The position numbers and the translations under genes are program-made. A DNA stretch of 64,000 nt from Nitrospira_D sp019636945 (lineage in GTDB: Bacteria; Nitrospirota; Nitrospiria; Nitrospirales; Nitrospiraceae): contig NZ_JBLFBO010000008.1 of assembly GCF_047338595.1 (NCBI RefSeq), forward strand, positions 62,001-126,000, given 5' to 3'. A model generated the notes under the pieces. That model worked only from the letters and a program-made list of their open reading frames with translations, searched no databases and was not told the DNA's origin. This document shows positions 1 to 8,685 of the stretch, one piece after another (position 1 is the stretch's first letter; each line of letters opens with the position of its first letter).

Positions 1-1317
1 ATTGGAACAAAGTCAGGGGCGGGACTCGATGTGAAGGGGAAAGCCGTCTTTGTCGGCCTTTCAGAAGTTCTCCTCGCAGAGCGAAAGGACAGCTTTTACA
101 CCGTTTTCTCGCAGGGGAACGGGGTCTTCATCGGCGGGGTAGAAATCGCCGCAAGTGCCTTCCTGAACATTCTCGATGATACGACGATCGTACCGATCAG
201 CATGTCGGCTCATATCTGGCTGCTGCTGTGTTGGGGGATTCTTGTTGGGGGGCTCTGTCTGCTGCTCCCCGTCAGCATGGCTGCCGGGGTGATGGTTGGT
301 CTGGCTGGGCTCTATCTGGCTGTCGCCGCATATCAGTTTCAATCCTATCAGCAGTGGTATCCGGTTGTACTTCCTCTCCTCGTTGAGCTACCGATCGGTT
401 TCGTCGGTGCGGTTCTCTGGAATTATGTTGAATCGGAACGCGAACGCAAGAACATCCGCAACGCATTCGGGCTCTATTTGCCGAACGACGTCGTGGATCA
501 CTTAGCGAAGGACATGGCGAATATCAAGGGCACGACACAGGTGGTCTACGGAACCTGTCTCTTCACCGATGCCGGAGACTATACTGCGCTCTCAGAGAAA
601 ATGACGCCGAAGGAGCTCAGCGATTTCCTTGGCCGGTATTTCGAAGCGCTCTTTCAGCCGGTGCGCAAACATGGTGGTCTGATCGTGGACCTGAAGGGAG
701 ATTCGATCTTAGCGATTTGGAAAGAATCACATGATGATCCAGCGCTGCGAAAAAGGGCTTGTCTTGCCGCGCTGGAGATGTCCGAGTCCGTGGCCCGGTT
801 TAATCAATCGGTGGCGCCCTATAATTTGCCTACACGCATCGGTCTGCATGCCGGTGAATTGACGATCGGGGCGGTTGGAGCCATGGATCACTATGAGTAT
901 CGGCCGACCGGCGACGTCGTGAATACGGCTTCGCGCGTGGAAGGGTTCAATAAGTATGTCGGAACCCAAATTGCCGTGAGCAACGAGGTCATTCAAGGAT
1001 TGGACGGACTGCTGACTCGACAGCTCGGGACGTTCCGGCTCAAAGGCAAAGGCAAGCCGCTCGGGCTTCATGAATTGATGAGCCGCTCAGCGCAGGCCGA
1101 AGAGGCACGGCGTGAAACCTGCATCGTCTTTGCGGAAGGGCTGATGGCCTTTCAAAACCGTTGCTGGGGTGAAGCTCGCGCTGCCTTTCTGCGGTGTATC
1201 GACGTGACCGAGAACGATGGTCCCTCTCAGTTCTATCTCACCCTGTGCGACCAGTATCTCAAGACGCCCCCTTCAGAAGAATCCTGGGATGCTGTCGTCA
1301 CTCTCGAAAAAAAATAG
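1..1317 (+). CDS. CHASE2-domain adenylate/guanylate cyclase, 5' end outside window
   Basis: The frame is open from base 1, so the N-terminus lies upstream; the GTG at 31 is internal. The visible part starts in the C-terminal end of a CHASE2 extracytoplasmic sensor domain (KGKAVFVGLSEV, then GGVEIAASAFLNIL). Three hydrophobic helices follow (about bases 210-430), then a class III nucleotide cyclase domain (about 545-1070). Metal-binding aspartates are visible in LFTDAGDY and LKGDSILA, and the family motif TGDVVNTASRVEG is present. A short helical tail ends the protein. Known for the family: an inner-membrane sensor that makes cAMP (or cGMP) in response to a periplasmic signal. Whether it makes cAMP or cGMP cannot be decided here. 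Genes of this type often sit beside FecR-domain proteins, as here. Confidence 0.93.
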   Translation: MGTKSGAGLDVKGKAVFVGLSEVLLAERKDSFYTVFSQGNGVFIGGVEIAASAFLNILDDTTIVPISMSAHIWLLLCWGILVGGLCLLLPVSMAAGVMVGLAGLYLAVAAYQFQSYQQWYPVVLPLLVELPIGFVGAVLWNYVESERERKNIRNAFGLYLPNDVVDHLAKDMANIKGTTQVVYGTCLFTDAGDYTALSEKMTPKELSDFLGRYFEALFQPVRKHGGLIVDLKGDSILAIWKESHDDPALRKRACLAALEMSESVARFNQSVAPYNLPTRIGLHAGELTIGAVGAMDHYEYRPTGDVVNTASRVEGFNKYVGTQIAVSNEVIQGLDGLLTRQLGTFRLKGKGKPLGLHELMSRSAQAEEARRETCIVFAEGLMAFQNRCWGEARAAFLRCIDVTENDGPSQFYLTLCDQYLKTPPSEESWDAVVTLEKK

Positions 1318-1985
1318 GTTGGATCGCGAGATCAGCGGGCTGTCGAAACATGTCTCTGGGGATTGCACGGCACCAGGCTGCTCAGTCAGCCGTCGTGAAC
1401 AGAGGGCATAGCCCGTTACGTTTTTCCGGGCTGAATCTAATCAGATACAGCATCTATTTAGATACGGCTGCCCTGTAATTGGTATATCGAGACCTTGACG
1501 GTGGTCCAAGCCATTGGTTGGAATCTTCCACCTGTACCTGGCCTGCCTCGCTCGGTTGTTGTAAGAGACTGAAAAACTGTGTGCCGCACCGCTACGGTGC
1601 CTGATGACTCACCTGCCAGGCCAGGGGCGGATGGGTCAGGTCTACTCCATCTGTCTTTCATTTCCCTGTCGGCATGCGCCTTGCTGGTAGAAGAATGGCC
1701 GCAATGATGTCACTCTGCTGAAATAAAGGCAATTAAGGTTTCATAAACGCTGGTGATGATCGTGGTGTAGTAATGATTGTAATTATCTATCCTAACAAAA
1801 TATGTGCAATTGCCTCCCTGCAATGCTTGCAATGGGCTGAGGGAAGGCGTAGGCTTGCACGCCTACGTGGTGATGTGTAGGACCAAGCTGACAGGGAGTG
1901 GAATGGATTCGCGCTTCCCCAAGCGCGTGATGGTTCACTTCACGGCGGGACAGCCATGAAGCGATGAAAAGATGGAAGGGAGGGA
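1318..1985. other. 668-base intergenic region with two short hairpins
   Basis: No convincing reading frame. An AT-rich stretch lies at about 1735-1800 and could hold a promoter for the large gene at 1986, but no clean -35/-10 pair was found. Two perfect short inverted repeats are visible: a 7-bp stem with 6-nt loop at 1848-1867 and a 6-bp stem with CCCC loop at 1911-1926. Both are about 60-140 bases upstream of the start codon and could be regulatory structures in the leader. Confidence 0.4.
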
Positions 1986-4900
1986 ATGATGGGAGGAACG
2001 GCGAACCGATGGTCGACTTGTTCCAATCTCATGATTTGCTCAGCCATTCTGCTGGATGTGTTGTCCCCTGCTACGTCACGTGCCGCGACATGCGAGCCAT
2101 CAATCGCAAAAGCCATGGCTGTCGAGGGCAAGGTGGATGCCCGATCTGCCGACAGCACACAGTGGCGGCCGGTTAAGCTGCGCGACACCTTTTGCCCTGG
2201 CGATGTGATTCGCGTGCAAGAGCGAAGCAGAGCCGATATTGCGCTCTCCAATCAGCCGATGTTGCGTCTCGATCAGAACACCACGATGACGCTCGGTGGT
2301 GTCAAGAAGCAAGGCGGCTCCGTCGTGGAACTCACGAAGGGCGCTATGCACTTCTTCAGCCGCCTTCCCAGGAATCTCGACATCAAGACCGCCTTCGTGA
2401 ACGCAGGTGTGGAAGGGACCGAAGGCGTTGTGAACGTCGGCGACGAGAAAACCGAAGTCACGATCTTCGAAGGCAAAGTCGTCGCAGCCAGCGAGTCCGG
2501 GACGGTCACAATTACCGACGGCCAATCGGTCGTGGCGGGAGCCGGCAAACCCCTTGTCTATCAGACTGTCGTCAAACCGCGCGACGCGGTGCAGTGGGCG
2601 CTCCATTACCCGCCGGTCATTGACCCGAGGGCCGGTGAAGCGGGAGAGGTGCAATTGCTCACCAGCCATGCCGCAGACGCGCTGGCGGTCGGCCGGGTGG
2701 ATGAAGCCAAGGCGGACCTCGACCGGGCGCTGAAAGTAGATCCGCGATCTGCCGACGCACTGGCCCTCCAGTCCATCATCGCCGTCGTGCAAAACGACAA
2801 AGAACAGGCGCTGAGATTGGCCACCAGCGCCGTGGCGGCGAATCCGCAGGCTGCTTCCGCCCAAATCGCACTCTCCTATGCCCAACAGGCCCATTTCGAT
2901 ATCGACGGGGCGCTAAAGAGCCTTCAGGGAGCGGTCAAGGCTGAGCCGAATAATGCCCTGGCGTGGTCGCGGTTGGCGGAAATGCACTTGTCCCTACAGC
3001 AACTCAATCAGGGATTCACAGCGGCGCAAAAAGCCGTGGAGTTAGATCCCAATGTCGAGCGCGCACACACGGTGTTAGGGTTCGCCTATCTGCTGCAGGT
3101 CAAAACGAAAGATGCACGGGCTGAATTCGAGAAGGCCCATGAATTGGACCAGGGGGCTGCCCTACCGCAACTGGGCCTCGGTTTGGCGAAGTTCCGCGAA
3201 GGGAAGGTAGAGGAAGGCCGTCGCGAAATGGAAGTCGCCGCCAGCCTGGACCCGAATAACGCGATGATCCGGAGCTATTTGGGGAAAGCCTATTTCGAAG
3301 AAAAGCGCGATGACCTGACCGAGCGTGAATACAAGAATGCCAAGGAGTTGGATCCCAAAGATCCCACGCCGTTCTTCTATGACGCATTGCAGAAACAGCT
3401 CATGAACAGACCGGTCGAGGCTCTTAAGGATATGGAGACGGCGATCGAGAACAATAAGAATCGCGCCGTCTATCGGTCGCAGTTGCAGATGGATGCAGAT
3501 CTTGCGGCCCGGAGCTCCGCCCTCGGTCGTATCTATACGGACTTGGGTTTCGAGCAGGTCGCCATGGTGGAAGGTTGGACCTCGATTACCCAAGATCCCA
3601 GCAGTTACACCGCTGCGCGTTTTCTTGCCGATACCTACGCCTCTCGTGAACGGCACGAAGTGGCCCGTGTGAGTGAGCTGCTACGGTCTCAATTATTGCA
3701 ACCGATCAACATCACACCCATTCAGCCTTCCCAAGCAGTCAGCAACCTCTTACTCCTTAGTTCATTGGGTCCTATCGGAACATCCTTTAACGAGTTCAAT
3801 ACCTTGATGGTCAATCGCAACCGCGTAACGTTTTTGGGGAGCGGATTGTATGGGAATAATTCGACCTGGGCCGGTGAAGGCATCGTCTCGGGCATCTTCG
3901 GAAAGCTTTCATTTAGCGCCGGCTATTCCAATTTCAACACGGATGGTTGGCGGCCGAATGCGACGCAGAAAGACGGCAATGTCAATGTCTTCATGCAATA
4001 CGAGCTCAGTTCCCAGACGAGTATCCAAGCCGAGTATCGCTATCGCAATCTCCAATTAGGCGATGTCCAGCAGCGCTTCTTCGACAATAATTTCGAGTCT
4101 TTTTTTAATAATTCGCAAGCGCTTAATACATTTCGGATAGGAGGCCGGCACAGCTTTTCACCGAATTCTACTCTCTTGGCGAATTTCTCCTACGCCAAAT
4201 CATCGGAGATCCGAACATTCATTCCGCCAAATGCCGCCCCTCTTGATTTGGGCCTCGGGGTTCCTATTCCAATCTCTTCCTTTCAACAAAACGGAAAGGA
4301 ATGGAAGCAGGACGTCTATACCGCAGAGATTCAACATATCTTGCGGACTCAATATCTGAATGTAGTGACCGGTGGAGGCTATGCGCAGCAAAACGGCTCC
4401 CCGCAATTCAAGCTCGACGTAGATGCGAGCGCACTCCTGGGACCTGGAAATGAATTTTTCAACCTTTTCAACCAACCTCTTCCTCTGATGTACCAGCACG
4501 CCAATGCGTATGCGTATGGCTACTTCAAACCCTTACAAAATCTGACCTTGATTGCGGGAGGCAGTCAAGACTATCTGGTCGGATCTCCTGCACTTGTGCC
4601 AGGATCAGATTCATCCAATTCGAAGAGCAGATTTAACCCCAAGTTTGGCCTCCTATACCAGCCTCATCCGAACACGACGATTCGCTTAGCCGCTTTCAGA
4701 ACACTCAAGCGGACTACGCTCAATGAGCAGACGATCGAACCCACTCAGGTGGCAGGCTTCAATCAATTCTATGACGACCTCCCTAGTACTGACGGATGGC
4801 GTTATGGTGCGGCGATCAACCAGAAGTTCTCAAAGACCTTCTTCGGTGGTATCGAAGGTTCCTATAGAAAGGTCGATATCCCCGTGTTTAACGTCGTGGA

Positions 4901-5378
4901 TCCGACCATTCAAGATGCGAACAATAACGAGTGGTATCAGGCAATTGGTTATCTCAATTTTGCGCCGCACCCCTGGGTGGCCCTCAGAGCCAGTTACCAA
5001 TATGACCAATACGCAAACACTTTACCCAGTGCCGGGCAATATTCTGATTCAAAACTCTCTACCAGCCGGGTGCCGTTGTCGGCTGGATTTTTCCACCCAT
5101 CTGGTTTCATTGCCAATGTAACTCTCACCTACTGGAATCAACTGGGAACGTTCGAGCCGTTGAATCAGCCCGCCGGGACCCGTGTGGACGGTCACGACAC
5201 ATTTTGGCTCACCGACTTTATGGTCGGATATCGGATGCCGAAGCGGTATGGGCTGATTGCTGTGGGTGTCAAGAATGCGTTCGATCAGAAGTTCCAATAT
5301 TTTAATACCGATTGGAGAAATCCAATCATTTTTCCGGACCGACTCGTGTTTTTCAAGATCACCATTGCACTTCCTTGA
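1986..5378 (+). CDS. FecR-TPR-outer-membrane beta-barrel fusion protein
   Basis: 1130 residues. ATG at 1986 follows a GGAAGGGAGGG purine tract. Residues 1-35 look like a signal peptide. About 45-190 is a FecR-like domain (GDVIRV, LDQNTTMTLGG, VNAGVEGTEGVV). About 215-500 is a run of tetratricopeptide repeats with typical W/A/P spacing. About 560-1130 is rich in alternating aromatic strands and ends in an aromatic-containing strand (VFFKITIALP), as in outer-membrane beta-barrels related to TonB-dependent receptors. No plug domain or TonB box was recognised. Inference: an outer-membrane protein with periplasmic FecR and TPR parts, possibly a channel or assembly platform. It lies downstream of the CHASE2 cyclase, whose partner gene is often FecR-like. 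Substrate unknown. Confidence 0.85.
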   Translation: MMGGTANRWSTCSNLMICSAILLDVLSPATSRAATCEPSIAKAMAVEGKVDARSADSTQWRPVKLRDTFCPGDVIRVQERSRADIALSNQPMLRLDQNTTMTLGGVKKQGGSVVELTKGAMHFFSRLPRNLDIKTAFVNAGVEGTEGVVNVGDEKTEVTIFEGKVVAASESGTVTITDGQSVVAGAGKPLVYQTVVKPRDAVQWALHYPPVIDPRAGEAGEVQLLTSHAADALAVGRVDEAKADLDRALKVDPRSADALALQSIIAVVQNDKEQALRLATSAVAANPQAASAQIALSYAQQAHFDIDGALKSLQGAVKAEPNNALAWSRLAEMHLSLQQLNQGFTAAQKAVELDPNVERAHTVLGFAYLLQVKTKDARAEFEKAHELDQGAALPQLGLGLAKFREGKVEEGRREMEVAASLDPNNAMIRSYLGKAYFEEKRDDLTEREYKNAKELDPKDPTPFFYDALQKQLMNRPVEALKDMETAIENNKNRAVYRSQLQMDADLAARSSALGRIYTDLGFEQVAMVEGWTSITQDPSSYTAARFLADTYASRERHEVARVSELLRSQLLQPINITPIQPSQAVSNLLLLSSLGPIGTSFNEFNTLMVNRNRVTFLGSGLYGNNSTWAGEGIVSGIFGKLSFSAGYSNFNTDGWRPNATQKDGNVNVFMQYELSSQTSIQAEYRYRNLQLGDVQQRFFDNNFESFFNNSQALNTFRIGGRHSFSPNSTLLANFSYAKSSEIRTFIPPNAAPLDLGLGVPIPISSFQQNGKEWKQDVYTAEIQHILRTQYLNVVTGGGYAQQNGSPQFKLDVDASALLGPGNEFFNLFNQPLPLMYQHANAYAYGYFKPLQNLTLIAGGSQDYLVGSPALVPGSDSSNSKSRFNPKFGLLYQPHPNTTIRLAAFRTLKRTTLNEQTIEPTQVAGFNQFYDDLPSTDGWRYGAAINQKFSKTFFGGIEGSYRKVDIPVFNVVDPTIQDANNNEWYQAIGYLNFAPHPWVALRASYQYDQYANTLPSAGQYSDSKLSTSRVPLSAGFFHPSGFIANVTLTYWNQLGTFEPLNQPAGTRVDGHDTFWLTDFMVGYRMPKRYGLIAVGVKNAFDQKFQYFNTDWRNPIIFPDRLVFFKITIALP

Positions 5379-5536
5379 GTAGATAAGGTGAATATTTCTA
5401 GATCATAAACTAGACACGAGGTGCTAGGTGTTACCGCATTTGTAACGTACACACCGCATGAATACTGTGCTTCACGGTTTCTTATGCGGCGTTATTTCTG
5501 TCGCCAGGTTTAGTTAACCGGAATAGGGAGGAAGCC

Positions 5537-6427
5537 ATGTGGAAGAACAGCATGATGGTGACGGGCCTGTTGATTGCAAGCAGTGCCTTCTGGATCCCCG
5601 CCAAAGCGGATGCACAAACCCTGAGCTTTAAGTGCCCTTCTGGGACTACGTACAATCTGACTACGAAAACATGCAAAGCGTCGACGGGCAGCGTGGATAC
5701 CGAAGGAGACGGGAATACGCAGGGTGGCAAAACCACGGTCGTTGTAGCGGTCCTGCCGGATAATGAAGCAGGAATCTTTTTGCTCTGTCGGAATAGCGGG
5801 GGCAATATAGGATCTGGAAAGGCGTTTCTTCCCGCAGCTATTAATTTATCTAGCACGAAGGGGACGAAGCCGACTCTGGTCGATAAGAAAGGCAAATTCG
5901 TGTGGACCAATCAAGATATCGAGATTGCAGGGGTCCATCCAGAATGGACTCCGGAACAATGTGCAAACGATCCTACTGGACAGTGTCAGCAACTCCAGGC
6001 TTTTTGCCCAAACGGCGGCTTTAATGGCAATGGTGGGAAAAATTGGGTGCCTGTGAACGCAACTCCAGTGGCAATGCAACTGCAAGGCTTTCTGTATTTT
6101 TGTGACAACGACGGAGGACATCACGTCTGCAATTGCGATCCTACCCTCGACGCCGATCAGCCGATTTCTGCCACCTCAGGGCCTGCAAACCGATGTGCCT
6201 CCGCGACGAAGGTGAATCCTGGTCCTCAAGATTTCACTTTTGCATGGACAGATGTAAGTGGTCCGAATGGTACTCCTGACGGGGCGATTAATCACTTCGA
6301 TATACGGCCGTTCTATAAAACACCTGTTAACTCCTGTGTGCTCCCAAATCCGCAGGACTTCAGTTTCGACGGTCCGCGGCTCGGATATGCATGTGAGGAT
6401 ACAACGCTTCCAAGCATATTCCCATGA
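5537..6427 (+). CDS. Exported cysteine-rich protein of unknown function
   Basis: 296 residues; ATG at 5537 is preceded by an AGGGAGGAAG ribosome-binding site. A signal peptide is clear (hydrophobic core, AKADA cleavage site near residue 26). The mature part is hydrophilic, rich in Asn, Gly and Thr, and has twelve cysteines spread along its length, which suggests several disulfides in the periplasm or at the cell surface. No family was recognised. It follows the FecR-TPR-barrel gene by 158 bases in the same direction and could be secreted through it or bind to it; that is only a positional inference. Confidence 0.75.
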   Translation: MWKNSMMVTGLLIASSAFWIPAKADAQTLSFKCPSGTTYNLTTKTCKASTGSVDTEGDGNTQGGKTTVVVAVLPDNEAGIFLLCRNSGGNIGSGKAFLPAAINLSSTKGTKPTLVDKKGKFVWTNQDIEIAGVHPEWTPEQCANDPTGQCQQLQAFCPNGGFNGNGGKNWVPVNATPVAMQLQGFLYFCDNDGGHHVCNCDPTLDADQPISATSGPANRCASATKVNPGPQDFTFAWTDVSGPNGTPDGAINHFDIRPFYKTPVNSCVLPNPQDFSFDGPRLGYACEDTTLPSIFP

Positions 6428-6912
6428 CATGATCGTGGAGAATGATGTGACGCGAAAAAGGGAATAGCAGCTGTCTTAAACGGCAAGTCGGCAGCCCGGG
6501 CGAAATCTTCGACCGGGCTGCTATAGCACAGCGGTTTTAGGGGCCTATCATTTAATTCTTCGGCTATTTATGCGGAGGTACCACGCGGTGAGATGCGTGG
6601 TCAGGAAGCCTCGCAGACCGTGATCGACCACGAAGTCCTCCTCAAAAGTCTCCTATACTGATAGGGCATGACTGACTTCTCTTCGCTGACGGACTTCTAG
6701 CGCGGTCACTTCTCAACCACCCTGGTGCGCTTCAGACTTGACTTCAAGGAGACCGATGCCGCTACCAAGAGATGCAGACGCAGGTGAGCCCAACATGGTA
6801 TATAGTCATATCATTGTGAGAGTCAGTGTTATATGATTGGCTACCGAGATATGAGTCGGCACGAGCGTTTCTGCTGGTAGTCACCGAAGTTTTTAAGAAT
6901 CGACGTCTATAC
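6428..6912. other. 485-base intergenic region, no recognised gene
   Basis: Only short open stretches of 20-35 codons occur, and none resembles a known protein. Apart from the hairpin at 6491-6521, nothing could be assigned. Confidence 0.4.
6491..6521 (+). terminator. GC-rich hairpin downstream of the cysteine-rich protein gene
   Basis: A perfect 9-bp stem (GCAGCCCGG pairing with CCGGGCTGC) encloses a 13-base loop, 64 bases after the stop codon at 6427. There is no T-run directly behind it, so it may be a weak terminator or an mRNA-stabilising end structure. Confidence 0.45.
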
Positions 6913-7701
6913 ATGCGCATACGAGTATTGGGTTGCCACGGGGCCGATTGTCTCGTGAGCACCGGGGACAGGCCGATCCGTCAAGAAAGTTGCGGGTTTT
7001 TGATTGATGACTCTGTGCTCTTGGATGCCGGCACGATCGGTGTTCAGCTCACCTTGGCCGAACAACGCCGTATCCGCGTCGTGCTGCTCAGCCACCTGCA
7101 CTTCGACCATATTAAAGGGCTTCCGCTCTTGGCCGACAACCTTGCGGAAGGATTTGATACTCCGGTTCTGGTCGCGGCGACTGAATCGGTGATGCAGGGG
7201 CTGATGGAACATGTGTTTAACGATAAGGTCTATCCGAATTTTTTTCAGCTGCCTGATCGGAACCATCCGGTCTTCCAGGCTCAGATTCTCGAGCCAGGCA
7301 AGCCGGTCACGATGGGCCATCTCGATGTGATTCCCGTGCCGGTCAACCATGCCGTGCCCACTGTCGGGTATGTCGTGAAGGACCAAGATGCCGCGCTGCT
7401 CTATAGTGGGGATACCTATCAGACGGAGGACATCTGGAGCGTGGGACGAACCACCCCCAACCTCAAGGCCGCCTTCATTGAATCATCTTTTCCCGACGAA
7501 CTAGGGGCATTGGCGAAGAAATCAAAACACCTGACGCCGTCGCTGTTTTTTAAAGAGTTTCAAAAGCTTGGACGCCCTCAGTTGCCGGTCTATGCCTATC
7601 ACATGAAGCCCGCGTTCAAAACCCAGATCCAGGCTGAAATCAGCCGGTTTGAGATTGAACAGGTTGGGTTTCTTCGAGAAGATCAGATCATCACAATTTA
7701 G
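6913..7701 (+). CDS. Metallo-beta-lactamase-fold hydrolase resembling class II cyclic-nucleotide phosphodiesterase
   Basis: 262 residues from ATG 6913; the frame is open further upstream but homology-like sequence begins here. No good Shine-Dalgarno is visible. The metal motif HLHFDH is at residues 61-66. Further family-like features are the VFNDKVYPNFF segment, the SGDT motif, FIESSFPDE and a late YHMKP histidine. This order of motifs is that of bacterial/yeast class II 3',5'-cyclic-nucleotide phosphodiesterases rather than beta-lactamases or glyoxalases. If so it would degrade cAMP in the cytoplasm, opposing the cyclase at the left end of the window. Alternative: another MBL phosphodiesterase such as an RNase Z-like enzyme. 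Confidence 0.8.
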   Translation: MRIRVLGCHGADCLVSTGDRPIRQESCGFLIDDSVLLDAGTIGVQLTLAEQRRIRVVLLSHLHFDHIKGLPLLADNLAEGFDTPVLVAATESVMQGLMEHVFNDKVYPNFFQLPDRNHPVFQAQILEPGKPVTMGHLDVIPVPVNHAVPTVGYVVKDQDAALLYSGDTYQTEDIWSVGRTTPNLKAAFIESSFPDELGALAKKSKHLTPSLFFKEFQKLGRPQLPVYAYHMKPAFKTQIQAEISRFEIEQVGFLREDQIITI

Positions 7702-7712
7702 TTGCCGCAACC

Positions 7713-7829
7713 ATATCCGTCGCTTGTCGTTCGTGAAGCGTATCTCGTTACGGATTTAGACGCTTCATGTTTCACGAACGACGCTTCACGGCTTTTGGAC
7801 ACCTCACGCATCACGTTTCACGCTACGGA
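7713..7829. repeat. Heptad-period hairpin element
   Basis: Sequence with a 7-bp period: TCGTGAAGCGT in the left arm, and CGCTTCA, TGTTTCA, CGAACGA, CGCTTCA and a run of TCACGNN units in the right arm. The left segment 7728-7741 pairs with 7760-7780 once one extra heptamer (7768-7774) is looped out. Bases 7713-7741 recur in inverted orientation at 40694-40722 with two mismatches. The right end reaches the stop codon of the convergent hydrolase gene. Confidence 0.8.
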
Positions 7830-8632
7830 TAATGCGGGCTGGAGAGGTGATGAATCAGCCACTCAGCAATCAGGCGTGTCATCCGGTTGAAATCTTCCCC
7901 CTTCGTAAACTGATGGTCCGCTCCCGGCAGCATCTCAAGGTATTTCTCAACTCGCAGCGTGTCAAAGAGTCGTCGGCTTTGATGAAGCGGGACGTGCTCA
8001 TCCTTGTCGCCTTGGACGATGATGGTGGGAGCCATGATGGATCGTGCAGGGTCGTAGGCGATTCGGTGCAGAGCGTCTTCATAAAAGGCGTAGCGGAGCT
8101 TGATTCGGTCAGGACCACCCATGATATTGGGAATCGTGTCCGTCGCCTGCCATTGTGCCATCCCATCAGCGCCGAACCCCAACCGTAACTCCTCCGCGAA
8201 ATCGACGACCGGGCATTTGAGCGCCAGGCAAGCCAGGTCTGTCCGTTGAGCGGCCGTCAGAATCGACACCAGCCCGCCGAAGCTTGACCCCATTAATCCA
8301 ATGTGACGATAGCCGTTCTGCTTCATGAGGTCGATGGCTGCCTGAGCCTGTTGCACTCCCAGGGTTGTCGTGATCTGCTCGAAGGGGCCGTCGCTTTCTC
8401 CTTGCCCAAAGAAGTCGAAGCAACAGGTGCCGATCCCCTGGTCGATCAGCAACCGGGTGAGGGTCTTATTCGTCGAACTAGTTTTGGAGGAGAGAAACCC
8501 ATGGCACAAGACGGCTACCCTGTCTGTTCCTCCGCGCGGGAAGCTCACGATCGCGGAAACGCGATGCCCTTGGGGATCAAGAAAGGAGAGGCGTTCTTCC
8601 AGGGGGAGTTGGCGGTCAGAGGCTTGAGGCAT
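7823..8632 (-). CDS. Alpha/beta-hydrolase family protein
   Basis: 269 residues, start at 8632 with GGAAAC upstream. Alpha/beta-hydrolase fold: oxyanion region HGF at residues 44-46, nucleophile elbow GSSFGG with Ser117, acid in QGDKDEHVP (Asp211 likely), and catalytic His240 in GADHQF. No signal peptide, so cytoplasmic. It resembles the serine aminopeptidase/esterase (YqiA/FrsA-like) group; the substrate is unknown. It lies downstream of thiD in the same direction, 53 bases apart, and may be co-transcribed. Its stop codon is embedded in the heptad-repeat element. Confidence 0.88.
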   Translation of the reverse strand: MPQASDRQLPLEERLSFLDPQGHRVSAIVSFPRGGTDRVAVLCHGFLSSKTSSTNKTLTRLLIDQGIGTCCFDFFGQGESDGPFEQITTTLGVQQAQAAIDLMKQNGYRHIGLMGSSFGGLVSILTAAQRTDLACLALKCPVVDFAEELRLGFGADGMAQWQATDTIPNIMGGPDRIKLRYAFYEDALHRIAYDPARSIMAPTIIVQGDKDEHVPLHQSRRLFDTLRVEKYLEMLPGADHQFTKGEDFNRMTRLIAEWLIHHLSSPHYP

Positions 8633-8685
8633 TTGGTTTCCGCATAACTTGAAATGTTAAACATGCAACCTGACACTCACGCCGT

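Noticed and set aside
6913..7701. Beta-lactamase or glyoxalase II
   Set aside because: Motif order (YPNFF, SGDT, FIESSFP, YHMKP) fits class II cyclic-nucleotide phosphodiesterases better.
7713..7829. Heptad elements as a CRISPR array
   Set aside because: The unit is 7 bp with no constant repeat/spacer alternation and no cas genes are nearby.
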